Shown here piece after piece: positions 1 through 6,957 of a stretch of 10,455 bases of DNA. The position numbers and the translations under genes were made by a program. The DNA is from Chloroflexota bacterium (lineage in GTDB: Bacteria; Chloroflexota; Dehalococcoidia; SM23-28-2; RBG-16-64-32), in NCBI GenBank assembly GCA_005880075.1, contig VBJT01000145.1:1-10455 (forward strand), given 5' to 3'. The stretch's first letter is position 1; each line of letters begins with the position of its first letter. The notes beneath the pieces are model-generated. The model did no database searches. It was not told where the DNA came from and worked only from the letters and a program-made list of their open reading frames with translations.

Positions 1-676
1 TGTTCGTCGGCGTAGCGGTTGGAGTGGCCGTGGACGTCGCCGTAGGCGTTGGTGAGGAGCTGGGCGTCGAGGCAGAAGTGGAAGTAGGTGTAGGTGCTTC
101 GCTGCAGTTCAAGGAGTTCGTCTTTGTTGTCCACGAATTCGTGTTGTCGATGTCGTGCGCGATCACGCCCAAAATGCCGCCGCTGCCGATCTCGAACGGA
201 TGCGTCACCGGGAGGGTGAACGAAAGAGTCCCGCTGCCGCTTAGACCGCCCATCGAAACGGCCACCTCATTCGACTCCACGGTGGCGATGAACACCGCGG
301 GGTCGCTGCCGCCGTAATGACCGACGGCGCCGTTGTTAGGCGAGAGATAAACAATGAGAGTTGATCCGGCCGGTAGCGGCCCGCCCGTGATTGAGTAGTT
401 GAGGTGGAACCCAAACGATGCCGCCTGATCGCCCGGATTGCAGGCAATCGTAGCGTTGGTTTGGAATGTGAGGCTGACATTGGCGGCGCGTCCCTTGAGG
501 TCGCTGTGGTGGCCGCTAGTCGGATGTCCCCTCTCGCCCGCCGCCGTGCCGATGCTTGTGTTGAAGGCAATCGCAACGACGCCTGCTCCGACGATGACCA
601 CCATAGCCAGGGTGGCGCCGAAAGCCCACAGCAGTGTCTTCTGAAAGATATGTCTCTTGCTGCGCCGTTTGTTCAT
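1..676 (-). CDS. Secreted/membrane-anchored surface protein with Thr/Ser/Pro tail, C-terminus cut by window edge
   Basis: The reading frame is open from ATG at 676 to the left edge (225 codons). It begins MNKRRSKRHIFQK, a basic cytoplasmic head, followed by a hydrophobic segment at residues 14-38 (signal anchor or signal peptide; TAA-G near 44-47 could be a cleavage site). Residues 64-192 look like one beta-rich extracellular domain with two cysteines (C79 and C191) that could form a disulfide across its ends. From about residue 193 the protein is a Thr/Ser/Pro/Ala-rich linker of the PTPTATSTATPT kind, which usually separates a surface domain from a C-terminal anchor or a second domain; that part is outside the window. 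The start is supported by a strong GGAGG with an 8-nt spacer. I do not recognise the folded domain. It could be a cell-surface adhesin or a carbohydrate- or matrix-binding protein, but nothing catalytic is visible. Confidence 0.85.
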   Translation of the reverse strand, partial: MNKRRSKRHIFQKTLLWAFGATLAMVVIVGAGVVAIAFNTSIGTAAGERGHPTSGHHSDLKGRAANVSLTFQTNATIACNPGDQAASFGFHLNYSITGGPLPAGSTLIVYLSPNNGAVGHYGGSDPAVFIATVESNEVAVSMGGLSGSGTLSFTLPVTHPFEIGSGGILGVIAHDIDNTNSWTTKTNSLNCSEAPTPTSTSASTPSSSPTPTATSTATPTATPTN

Positions 677-680
677 CGCT

Positions 681-690
681 AGCTCCTCCC
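681..690 (-). promoter_or_regulatory. Strong Shine-Dalgarno of the surface-protein gene
   Basis: On the minus strand this reads GGGAGGAGCT, with GGAGG ending 8 nt before the ATG at 676. It fixes the start of a gene that is otherwise cut by the window edge. A short GC stem (CCCG-CTCG-CGGG, 688-699) overlaps its 5' side in the mRNA and could modestly affect ribosome access. Confidence 0.75.
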
Positions 691-721
691 GCGAGCGGGT
701 TACCGAAGAGAAGATGAGTCC

Positions 722-776
722 ATTGTCAGAGCCGCAGGTGAACACAGCGGTTAACCAGCCCTTAACCTGGGTTAAG
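722..776 (-). promoter_or_regulatory. Candidate activator-dependent promoter with tandem GTTAACC-like boxes
   Basis: Read on the minus strand, four related heptamers follow each other at about one helical turn: CTTAACC (776-770), GTTAAGG (766-760), GTTAACC (755-749) and GTTCACC (743-737). Within this array are a perfect 8-bp palindrome, GGTTAACC (749-756), and a near-perfect inverted repeat, CTTAACC-TG-GGTTAAG (761-776). A possible -10, GACAAT (727-722), lies 9 nt further downstream, and no good -35 is present where one would be expected. Direct repeats of GTTNACC at about 11-bp spacing just upstream of a -10 are the usual layout for OmpR/PhoB/PhoP-class response regulators, and GTTCACC is the half-site described for actinobacterial PhoP. 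The array lies 61-100 nt before the surface-protein ATG, so it most likely controls that gene. The repeats are directly visible; the regulator identity is inference. Confidence 0.5.
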
Positions 777-812
777 AACGGGTGAATTCAGGAACGGGGA
801 GGGTGGGCGTCG

Positions 813-946
813 ACGCTGGCTGAGTAGCGTTTTGCCAGGCGGCCCTCAGGCCGGCTCTAGCCTACCTTCAGGCAAGGCGAAGGTAAAAAGTCCGCGCGTG
901 AATATAGGCGGAAGCCCGCCGGGGCCGGGGGGAGAGCGGGCTTCCG
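813..946. other. Cluster of inverted repeats (structured intergenic RNA or terminators)
   Basis: Several hairpins sit close together: ACGCT/AGCGT (813-817, 826-830, followed on the plus strand by TTT), CGGCC/GGCCG (840-844, 849-853), TACCTTC/GAAGGTA (863-869, 879-885) and a perfect 11-bp stem (909-919, 936-946). They lie between the permease stop and the surface-protein promoter. They may be the 3' end of the long upstream operon, a leader RNA or operators. I could not match them to a known riboswitch. Confidence 0.45.
909..946 (-). terminator. GC-rich 11-bp hairpin, likely terminator of the five-gene operon
   Basis: CGGAAGCCCGC (909-919) and GCGGGCTTCCG (936-946) pair perfectly across a 16-nt loop. 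There is no U-tract after the stem on either strand, so a classical intrinsic terminator is not proven, but such U-less stems are common terminators in high-GC bacteria. It lies about 240 nt downstream of the permease stop and upstream of the surface-protein promoter, so it would insulate the two transcription units. Confidence 0.5.
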
Positions 947-1185
947 AAAAGGGGGGCGGGCTCCACGCTTAGATCGGTCTCCGCCCTGGCACGATTATCC
1001 GCCAGTGAAGTAATCGATACTGAATGGAAATTGACAGAGATCGGTTAGAAGGCTGGAAAACGCCCAACTGGCACGCCGGAAGCACGACCGCTCAGGTCCC
1101 GCAGTATTGGCCGACGAGGCGCGTGAGCTTCATGTTAGCGTCAATGTCGACAAGCCGTCCGGCGGGGCCGAGGGCGCATCGGCGG
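947..1185. other. Non-coding gap after the permease gene
   Basis: No reading frame with a ribosome site or family resemblance is seen on either strand in these 239 bases. A short plus-strand frame crosses into the antisense of the permease gene and looks like chance. I see no repeat or promoter of note here. Confidence 0.5.
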
Positions 1186-3840
1186 CTACAGCCGGCGAAT
1201 CATCTCCAAGACGGAGCGCTGAGCCAGACGCGTAACGATGAGAGCGGACATTAGGACAGTTGCCGTTGTAAGAGCGGGAACGCCCGCAACATAGATCCAG
1301 GGAATGGACAAATGCTCAGGCGGGGGATCGAAGACCTGCGTGAGCAACTTGACCAGCATCGTTGCTACGAGCCAGCCAAGTATTCCTCCGATGATTCCGC
1401 CGCCTGCCAGTATTAGCGCCGCCTCACTCCAGACGAAGGCTCCGATCTCACGCGGGCGGGCGCCCAGGGCTGCGGCGATCGCAAGCGTCCGGCGCCGTTC
1501 TTCGAAGCCGAGAAGTAACACTAGGCCGGCGCCGGCCGCAGCGAGCGCGGCCGCAAAGGACAGTTCGACGCGCGTGAGGCCACGAAGGCTGATGGCTGTC
1601 AGGCTTGAATGCACTGCCTGCTCCGCCTCGGCGATGTCGCGGACGGTGGCGCCTGAGCCAGGGCCGAGCAGCTGCCGAATAACCTCGGCAACGCGATCGG
1701 GCGACGAATCGGTGCGCACCAGCACCATCTCCACCGAACCAGCAGCGGTCTGCTGAGCGATATAGTCTGCGTTGGCCACGAGAAATGAGTCGCTGGGCGC
1801 GGTAGGGAACTCTCGCGCGATCCCGAGGTAATGGAACTCCACAACGTGGTACTGGTTGTCGGAAGAGTTCTGGAGGCGCAGGCGAAGGAGGTCGCCGGGG
1901 CTCAGCTGGAAGTCTTGGACGGTCTCGGCTGACACTAGCACCCCGTCTCGGTTCCCCTTGAGCGCCGACATCGCCTCACCGGCGTTACCATTTGCGAAAA
2001 ACGAGTCGGAAAGCTGGGCGGCGCTGCCAAAGCTTGCTGGCTGGACCCCGTAGAGGTCCTGAAGATCGGTGCCGACGTAGGCGAAGCGATGCTGCATGGG
2101 CTCGGCGGCAGCAACACCCGGTAACTCGCGAATCGCGGGCAGCCGTTCGGCCAAGCCAGAGGCCGCCGGTCCGGTGACGGTCACGTCGGCGCCGTTGGTC
2201 AGCTCGGCATCGACTTGTGCCTGTGCTTGGTATGTAGAATTGAAAATGGCGGTGGAGGTGGCGAAAGCGATGGCGGCGGCGATAAGCGCGAGGCCGCCCG
2301 CCACTGGCAGCCGTTGCCGCGAAAGGGACGCGCCTACGAGCGAGGAGAGCGCCCCGGCGATCGGCCTGGCGAAGATGCCAACGACGCGGCCTTTGCGGGC
2401 AAGCAACGGAGAGGTAAGGCGGACCGCGAGAAGAATTGCCCCCGACCAGAGCAGGAGCGGCGGCAAGAAGGCGCTGTACGAAACAGACACGCGCGGAACG
2501 CCCTCCTGCGCGACGACCACCTCGTATCCTCCGCGCGCCGTCAGCCAGAAGGCAAGCGTGGATAAGCCGAGAAGGACGAAATCTAGCCCAAAGCGCTCCC
2601 AGGCAAGGACCCCTGGGCGTCGACGAAAAGCCCGTGACCTCGTTACTGCGCTACCATTCGCTTCCCTCCACGCCGTGTAGAGGATGATCAGCACAGGCAG
2701 GGCGGCACCCGCTAGCGCCGCGCCCCCATACCAAGTATATGCGGCAGTCTGCTCGAAGCCCCAGATGCCGAAGGCCGCCTCCATTATGACGCTCGCTAGA
2801 GCTATTCCCAACACGCCGCCGGTTATGCCCGCCACTGCTGGCTCCAAAGCCGCGAGACCCAGAATCTTTCCGACGGTCGCACCTCGCAAGCGGAGTAGCG
2901 CTTGCTCGCGCCGGCGCCGCGGCCCGCCGGACGAGATGAGGACGATGGTAAGCACTGCCGCAAGCAAAACGCCCGGAAATCCGAGGAAGAAGAACAGGAC
3001 CTCGGCGTATAGGGCGTCGGAGCGGGCAACATCGAGTCGGGCGGACAAATTATCACCAATCAGCGCCGCGCCGGCCAATCGCGTCTCGTAGTTGCGAGCG
3101 AGGCGCTGGACGTTTGCAAAAGCTGCGGATGGCTCAGAGGGAAGGTCGTGTGGGAGGGTAACATGGAGTTGGACGTGTTGCGCCTCGGGTATGACGGCAG
3201 CAACCGGGTCGAAGAGGCTGTGCCACTCGTCCAGCGGCAGGAGAATAACATTGTCCGGCGGCGCCCGCGGACCGCTGCCAGGCGGCGTGCCAACTGCCTG
3301 AAACAAACTGTCCGAGAGTGGCAAGTCGACAATCGCGTCGACAGTTACGTGGACGTCCGGCAGTCCGGCGCGCCTTATCATTACGACAGAGCCAGGCTGG
3401 GCGTGAAGGTTGGCAGCCGTTTGTTGGGCGAGCAATGTCTTACCGTCGCCCAAGAGGTCCCGGATTTCGCTCGGGAATTTGTCACGGTAGCCCGACTCAA
3501 GTCCCAGGACCTTGCCCGGGCCTGTCACCTGGGTCGTCCCCCCTTCAACCGACCCCATTCCGGGGCTATCGAAGTAGCCTACGCGGGCCAGTTTCGTGTA
3601 CCCGGGCGAACTTGTCAGCTCGTTCACCGCCTCTTCCAGATTGGCACCTGGGGCGAGTTGCACTTGCCAGTCGACAGCGACGTCCGCGATCGCCTGGTCA
3701 GTCATTTGCGCGCGAGTGAGCGCGAAGAATCCGGCCATGGTCGCGACGAGCGCAACCGAAACAGCGATTCCAGCTGTCACCGCGGCGAGCGCGAGCCAAC
3801 GTCGACGCAGCAGCCCGGAGAGCCAGGCTAGGTAGAACAC
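1186..3840 (-). CDS. FtsX-like ABC transporter permease, duplicated 10-helix MacB/LolC-type
   Basis: This is the membrane subunit of a MacB/LolCDE/FtsX-class ABC system (884 aa from GTG 3840). Numbered from an alternative TTG at 3879, hydrophobic segments lie near 26-54, 292-316, 341-368, 384-402, 430-447, 470-487, 525-548, 770-792, 818-842 and 862-883. That is two FtsX units of four helices joined by two extra helices. Each unit has a large outside domain after its first helix (about 55-290 and 550-768). Each unit also has the cytoplasmic coupling motif after its second helix: RRRREQALLRLRGATVGKIL (about 321-340) and ERRRTLAIAAALGARPREI (about 794-812). The GTG at 3840 overlaps the preceding ATPase stop by 13 nt and puts the start directly before the first helix; the TTG would overlap by 52 nt. 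Such permeases do not form a substrate channel but transmit ATP-driven motion to outside domains. The substrate is unknown. Confidence 0.9.
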   Translation of the reverse strand: MFYLAWLSGLLRRRWLALAAVTAGIAVSVALVATMAGFFALTRAQMTDQAIADVAVDWQVQLAPGANLEEAVNELTSSPGYTKLARVGYFDSPGMGSVEGGTTQVTGPGKVLGLESGYRDKFPSEIRDLLGDGKTLLAQQTAANLHAQPGSVVMIRRAGLPDVHVTVDAIVDLPLSDSLFQAVGTPPGSGPRAPPDNVILLPLDEWHSLFDPVAAVIPEAQHVQLHVTLPHDLPSEPSAAFANVQRLARNYETRLAGAALIGDNLSARLDVARSDALYAEVLFFFLGFPGVLLAAVLTIVLISSGGPRRRREQALLRLRGATVGKILGLAALEPAVAGITGGVLGIALASVIMEAAFGIWGFEQTAAYTWYGGAALAGAALPVLIILYTAWREANGSAVTRSRAFRRRPGVLAWERFGLDFVLLGLSTLAFWLTARGGYEVVVAQEGVPRVSVSYSAFLPPLLLWSGAILLAVRLTSPLLARKGRVVGIFARPIAGALSSLVGASLSRQRLPVAGGLALIAAAIAFATSTAIFNSTYQAQAQVDAELTNGADVTVTGPAASGLAERLPAIRELPGVAAAEPMQHRFAYVGTDLQDLYGVQPASFGSAAQLSDSFFANGNAGEAMSALKGNRDGVLVSAETVQDFQLSPGDLLRLRLQNSSDNQYHVVEFHYLGIAREFPTAPSDSFLVANADYIAQQTAAGSVEMVLVRTDSSPDRVAEVIRQLLGPGSGATVRDIAEAEQAVHSSLTAISLRGLTRVELSFAAALAAAGAGLVLLLGFEERRRTLAIAAALGARPREIGAFVWSEAALILAGGGIIGGILGWLVATMLVKLLTQVFDPPPEHLSIPWIYVAGVPALTTATVLMSALIVTRLAQRSVLEMIRRL

Positions 3841-4517
3841 CGGGTGCTCGCAGTTAGGCGACCGGCACGAATTTTCCAAGCAATGCTAAAATGCCGTGCC
3901 ACTTGCCAGTCGTGCGTAGCGACGAGCGCGGAGGCACCGAGGGTTCGTACGTCTTCGACCAGGGCGGAAACGACCTCCTCGGCAGCCGCGGAATCGAGCT
4001 GGCCCGTCGGCTCGTCGGCAATAAGCAGCGCGGGCTCGGTCACCAGAGCGCGGGCGATGGCCGCCCGCTGCGCCTGGCCTCCGGATATTTCCTCGGGAAG
4101 CTTGTCGTGTACATCTGCGAGATGCATCCTCTCGAGCGCCCGGCTCGCCAGCAGATTCGCCCGTTGCTCCGTGGCGCCCGCCAAGAAGAGGGGCAAGCGG
4201 ACGTTTTCGGCCACCGACAGCGGCGCCAGAAGGCTTGGCCCTTGGAACACGAGCGCTATCTTGGTGGGACGTAGTTGATTCTCGCCGCCCAGCGCCGGCC
4301 ACTGCACTTTTCCTCGGCTCGGCCTGTCTAGGCCTGCAAGCAGATGAAGTAGAGTCGATTTGCCGCTGCCACTTGGGCCTATCAGCGCGATTAATTCCCC
4401 CGGGTAGATCCGGCAAGATACGTCCCGGAGGGCGTCAGTGGCCTCTGTACCGGAGCGAAAATGCCGCCAGACTCCTATTGCCTCAACAAGTGGCTCAGGC
4501 CCCATCCAGGCGACCAT
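3828..4517 (-). CDS. ABC transporter ATP-binding protein (MacB/LolD type), second of a pair
   Basis: This is a 229-aa cytoplasmic ATPase with all canonical elements: A-loop aromatic F20, Walker A GPSGSGKS (47-54), Q-loop VFQGPS (Q92), signature ISGGQAQRAAIARAL (144-158), Walker B LLIADEPT with catalytic E169, D-loop GQLD and switch H202 in ATHD. The length and the SGGQxQRxAIARAL signature fit the LolD/MacB/FtsE family. Start is ATG 4517 or ATG 4505; neither has a strong ribosome site. Both overlap the end of the upstream ATPase gene (stop at 4495), so translation is probably coupled. Its own stop overlaps the permease start. It probably pairs with the upstream, clearly different ATPase as a heterodimer on the single fused permease. 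Confidence 0.92.
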   Translation of the reverse strand: MVAWMGPEPLVEAIGVWRHFRSGTEATDALRDVSCRIYPGELIALIGPSGSGKSTLLHLLAGLDRPSRGKVQWPALGGENQLRPTKIALVFQGPSLLAPLSVAENVRLPLFLAGATEQRANLLASRALERMHLADVHDKLPEEISGGQAQRAAIARALVTEPALLIADEPTGQLDSAAAEEVVSALVEDVRTLGASALVATHDWQVARHFSIAWKIRAGRLTASTRCST

Positions 4518-5163
4518 CGATGAGGTTCAGGACCCGATCCGCAACAGCGGCGACAGCAGCGCTGTGGGTAACGATGACGGTGGCGCAACCTCCTCGTGCA
4601 CGGTCCACGAGCAGGCCTAGCAGGGCCCCTTCGTTCTCGGCGTCTACCTCGGCGGTCGGCTCATCTGCGAGGAGGACGGTTGGGTCGTTCACGAGCGCGA
4701 CGGCGAGGCTCGCGCGAGCGAGTTCGCCGCCGGAGAGCTGGTCGGGGAACGCTTCCGCGCGCCCGAGCAGGCCGACCGCCTCAAGAGCGGCATGTATGTA
4801 GGTCCTTCCGCCCAAGTTACCGGCAAGGAACAGCGCCGCAAACATGTTTTCCCCAATCGTGAGATGGTCCTGCAAGTTACGGGACTGCAAGAGTATGCCG
4901 ACATGCCGCGCCCGCAGTCGGGACTGGTCTCGCTGCGGGCGGCGGGTGATCCTGTGGCCGGATACCATCACCCAGCCGCCATCGGGGTCATCAAGCCCGG
5001 CGAGGCAATTGATGAGGGTAGACTTCCCGCTTCCGGATGGGCCAATGACCGCCACCGTTTCGCCCGCGGAGATCGACAACGAAACCCCGCGCAGCGCCAG
5101 CGTTTCTTCGTCGCCTACGTGGTAGAAACGATAGAGATCGTGGGCCTCGAGCGCGGGCGTCAT
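4495..5163 (-). CDS. ABC transporter ATP-binding protein (MacB/LolD type), first of a pair
   Basis: This ATPase is 222 aa from ATG 5163 (a TTG at 5172 is possible). The ATG shares bases with the lipoprotein stop in an exact ATGA, which decides the start. Visible elements are Walker A GPSGSGKS (41-48), Q-loop LLQSRNL (Q93), signature LSGGE (143-147), Walker B VLLADEPT with catalytic Glu, D-loop AEVD and switch H200 in VTHS. The signature helix reads LSGGELARASLAVAL: the usual Gln-Arg run after SGG is replaced, while its partner keeps SGGQAQRAAIARAL. Catalytic residues are nonetheless intact, so it should hydrolyse ATP. The insertion after Walker A (about 60-85) resembles LolD/MacB. Having two unlike ATPases and one duplicated permease suggests that each ATPase docks on one permease half. 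Confidence 0.92.
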   Translation of the reverse strand: MTPALEAHDLYRFYHVGDEETLALRGVSLSISAGETVAVIGPSGSGKSTLINCLAGLDDPDGGWVMVSGHRITRRPQRDQSRLRARHVGILLQSRNLQDHLTIGENMFAALFLAGNLGGRTYIHAALEAVGLLGRAEAFPDQLSGGELARASLAVALVNDPTVLLADEPTAEVDAENEGALLGLLVDRARGGCATVIVTHSAAVAAVADRVLNLIDGRLDGA

Positions 5164-5768
5164 CCGTCCCAAGTGAAGCTGCGAGAGATCTGTCGCCAGA
5201 CATCCACGTTATCGGATCCAGCTGGCGCTGAAAGCGAGAGCAAGGCCAACTTTCCGTCCTTGAAGTACTCGTAGCGGTCCGTTTCCACGCGCACCTTCTT
5301 TCCAGTGACAGAGTCAGGCGCCGAGTTCTCACGATATCGGATAAGGACGGCAGGCCCCGACGGTAGATCTTCCGACTCAACCTTGACTTTTTCGAAGGCC
5401 TCGACGGATGCCGCCAGCATGGGGATATCGTTAGCGGCGACGCTTTCTACCGTAGGAAGGGTCGAACCATCGGAGACCTCGACCGCAATTCGGTGTAGTT
5501 TATCGGAAAAGGTCACGTTCTCCCCCGATTCCGTGCGTGCCCAGCCCTCCGGCGTATCCAGAGTATAGCCTCCACCGGAGGAGCGAAAAGAGACGAACAC
5601 CTGGTTGTCGGGTATGTCGCCTGGGGGACTGTCCTCCTCCGGCACGGCTGTCTCCTGTCCGACGCTTTCAGGAGCATTAGACTTCGATGAGCCCGACCCA
5701 CATGCGAGAACCATCACCAGGGAGAAGAACGCCGCCCCGGACGCTAGCAGCCTAAGAAGTCCTATCAT
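5160..5768 (-). CDS. Lipoprotein with PsbP/LpqN-like domain
   Basis: This 202-aa protein has a typical lipoprotein signal: a hydrophobic run MIGLLRLLASGAAFFSLVMV then lipobox LAC with C23. An acidic Ser/Pro-rich linker spans about residues 24-55. The folded part (about 56-202) opens with a pattern (GGGYTLDTPEGWART, 65-79) often seen at the start of small PsbP-like or LpqN-like alpha/beta domains, and ends with an aromatic strand, RSFTWDG. The family call is based on style, not alignment. It would sit on the outer face of the cytoplasmic membrane. It begins 18 nt after the phosphoesterase stop and overlaps the first ATPase by ATGA, so it is almost certainly co-made with the ABC system, perhaps as its outside partner or cargo receptor. 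The ribosome site is weak (GAAAG), consistent with coupling to the upstream gene. Confidence 0.82.
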   Translation of the reverse strand: MIGLLRLLASGAAFFSLVMVLACGSGSSKSNAPESVGQETAVPEEDSPPGDIPDNQVFVSFRSSGGGYTLDTPEGWARTESGENVTFSDKLHRIAVEVSDGSTLPTVESVAANDIPMLAASVEAFEKVKVESEDLPSGPAVLIRYRENSAPDSVTGKKVRVETDRYEYFKDGKLALLSLSAPAGSDNVDVWRQISRSFTWDG

Positions 5769-5786
5769 GAGGCTTTCAGTATTCTA

Positions 5787-6821
5787 CTAGAGGCCGAAAT
5801 CGCTGCGTAGAGTGGGCGCGCCAGCGGCGTTGCCCAGGTGGGGGCTGAGGCCGAGGAGATCCTCGGTGGTCGCCAGCAGCGAGTAGTGGGTCAAGAAGGT
5901 AGAAGAAGTCGTGGCCGGCTTGGTCGATGGACTGATGACGACGAGCGGCACCCAACAACTCGGGTACTTAGACGTGTCCGCGTGGGTGCTGTCGGTGCAC
6001 GTTTCGCCGCTGCTCTCGTCGTCCCCCGCACCCTCGTCCCAGGTCACGAAGATAGCAGTGTTTCCCGACTTATAATCCGCGGTAGCGGTGATGCGCGAAA
6101 TCCAGTCGTTGAGCCACTGATCGCCGCTTTGGCCTGCTTCGTGGTCTCCGTCGGGCGATATGAAGGCAAAGGCAGGCAGGGAACCCTTGTCGATGTCGCT
6201 GCGGAGCGCACCCCCATCGGGCGTCCCCAGAGGCACGTCCCATTGCTTGCAGCGCGCGGCAATGGTCGTGAAGTACACGGGCACGGCGTGCTCGGGCTCG
6301 TAGGCGTCGCTTTTTGCGCTGTCGCAGTTACCGGCGGCGGCCTCCGCATACTGCCGCCACTCTTTTCCCGAGCGTTCGACCTGCCCGAAGAGATTGTCTT
6401 GCGGCTGGGGACATTCCTTCGGCTGGCAGTTAGAGCGGTCCGCTTTCCCGGTGGTGGTACCCGAAGTGAGGGCGAGGTAGTTGGGCAGGGAGGGATGGCT
6501 GGTGCTGTGATAATTCTTGGCGAGGCCGCACTGCTGAATGAGCGTCTGGTTGAGGTAAGAGTAGTCCTTAGACCCGATGATCTGCTTCGCCGACTTGTTC
6601 TCTTGTATTAGCCAGAATACGTGCTGGTAAGTGGCCGGAGGCGAATCGCGGAGGCCGCACAGCGAGCCAGCCTCCGCAGCCGCCGAAGAGGAATCGGACC
6701 GCGACGACGCCGACGAGGAAGTGCCGGATGCGGCAGATTTGGGTGGGGAGGACGAGGAGGATGAGCCGCAGGCAACGAGAAGCAGGCCAAGCAACGTGGC
6801 AAAGGCGGTGAGGTATCGCAT
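5787..6821 (-). CDS. Phosphoesterase lipoprotein (AcpA / phospholipase-C-like, alkaline phosphatase superfamily)
   Basis: This 344-aa exported hydrolase has a lipobox (LLVAC, C18) and a long Ser-rich tether (19-50) that place it outside, anchored to the membrane. The catalytic domain carries family landmarks in order: LIQENKS (71-77; usually ENHS or ENRS, with Glu and Asn at the metal site), NYHSTSHPSLPNYLALTSG (103-121), ISPDGDHEAG (221-230), FVTWDEG (258-264, metal-binding Asp/Glu) and THYSLLATTEDLLGL (311-325). This is the pattern of PF04185-type acid phosphatases and phospholipases C. Eight further cysteines (55, 98, 132, 137, 166, 191, 275, 289) could form four disulfides. The Lys in ENKS replaces the more usual His/Arg and may alter substrate preference. 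The substrate (phosphomonoester, phospholipid or teichoic-acid-like) cannot be told. It appears to be the first gene of the five-gene operon. ATG 6821 has only a weak ribosome site. Confidence 0.88.
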   Translation of the reverse strand: MRYLTAFATLLGLLLVACGSSSSSSPPKSAASGTSSSASSRSDSSSAAAEAGSLCGLRDSPPATYQHVFWLIQENKSAKQIIGSKDYSYLNQTLIQQCGLAKNYHSTSHPSLPNYLALTSGTTTGKADRSNCQPKECPQPQDNLFGQVERSGKEWRQYAEAAAGNCDSAKSDAYEPEHAVPVYFTTIAARCKQWDVPLGTPDGGALRSDIDKGSLPAFAFISPDGDHEAGQSGDQWLNDWISRITATADYKSGNTAIFVTWDEGAGDDESSGETCTDSTHADTSKYPSCWVPLVVISPSTKPATTSSTFLTHYSLLATTEDLLGLSPHLGNAAGAPTLRSDFGL

Positions 6822-6890
6822 GAGAGAATCCGGCCGATGGGGCGGCTACGGCGAAATCTGGAGGGCGATCATGTTTGGCGTTTCCAAGAA

Positions 6891-6899
6891 AGTGTATCA
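6891..6899 (-). promoter_or_regulatory. Possible extended -10 of the phosphoesterase-ABC operon
   Basis: In the 136-nt gap before the phosphoesterase, the minus strand reads TGATACACT, an extended -10 (TG-n-TACACT), about 70 nt upstream of the ATG. The -35 at 17 bp (TGCTAA) is poor. No hairpin separates this gap from the cupredoxin gene, so read-through from that gene is also possible. Confidence 0.3.
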
Positions 6900-6957
6900 C
6901 CACCGCGTGCGGCTTAGCACCCTGGCGTTCATAGAGCATCTCGTACTCGACGCAACG

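Noticed and set aside
24..317. Plus-strand frame rich in Val/Gly/Glu
   Set aside because: It is the antisense of the Thr/Pro/Ser stalk of the surface protein, which has a strong start and signal segment.
800..845. Partial likeness on the minus strand to a c-di-GMP-I riboswitch (GGCAAAACGCT…AGCGTCGACGC)
   Set aside because: The conserved AAAGCC segment and the second helix with its tetraloop receptor are missing, so the likeness is probably chance.
1024..1254. 76-codon plus-strand frame
   Set aside because: It has no ribosome site, its end overlaps the permease coding region antisense, and the composition is not protein-like.
2096..2680. 194-codon plus-strand open frame
   Set aside because: It is antisense to the permease, has no ribosome site and is of low-complexity Arg/Pro/Ala composition.
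3148..3831. 227-codon plus-strand open frame
   Set aside because: It lies fully antisense to the FtsX-like permease, which has clear helices and coupling motifs. The frame is Arg-rich and without family features; long antisense frames are expected at this GC content.
5838..6611. 257-codon plus-strand open frame
   Set aside because: It is antisense to the phosphoesterase, whose motifs are unambiguous. The Gly/Arg/Val-rich product is a shadow.
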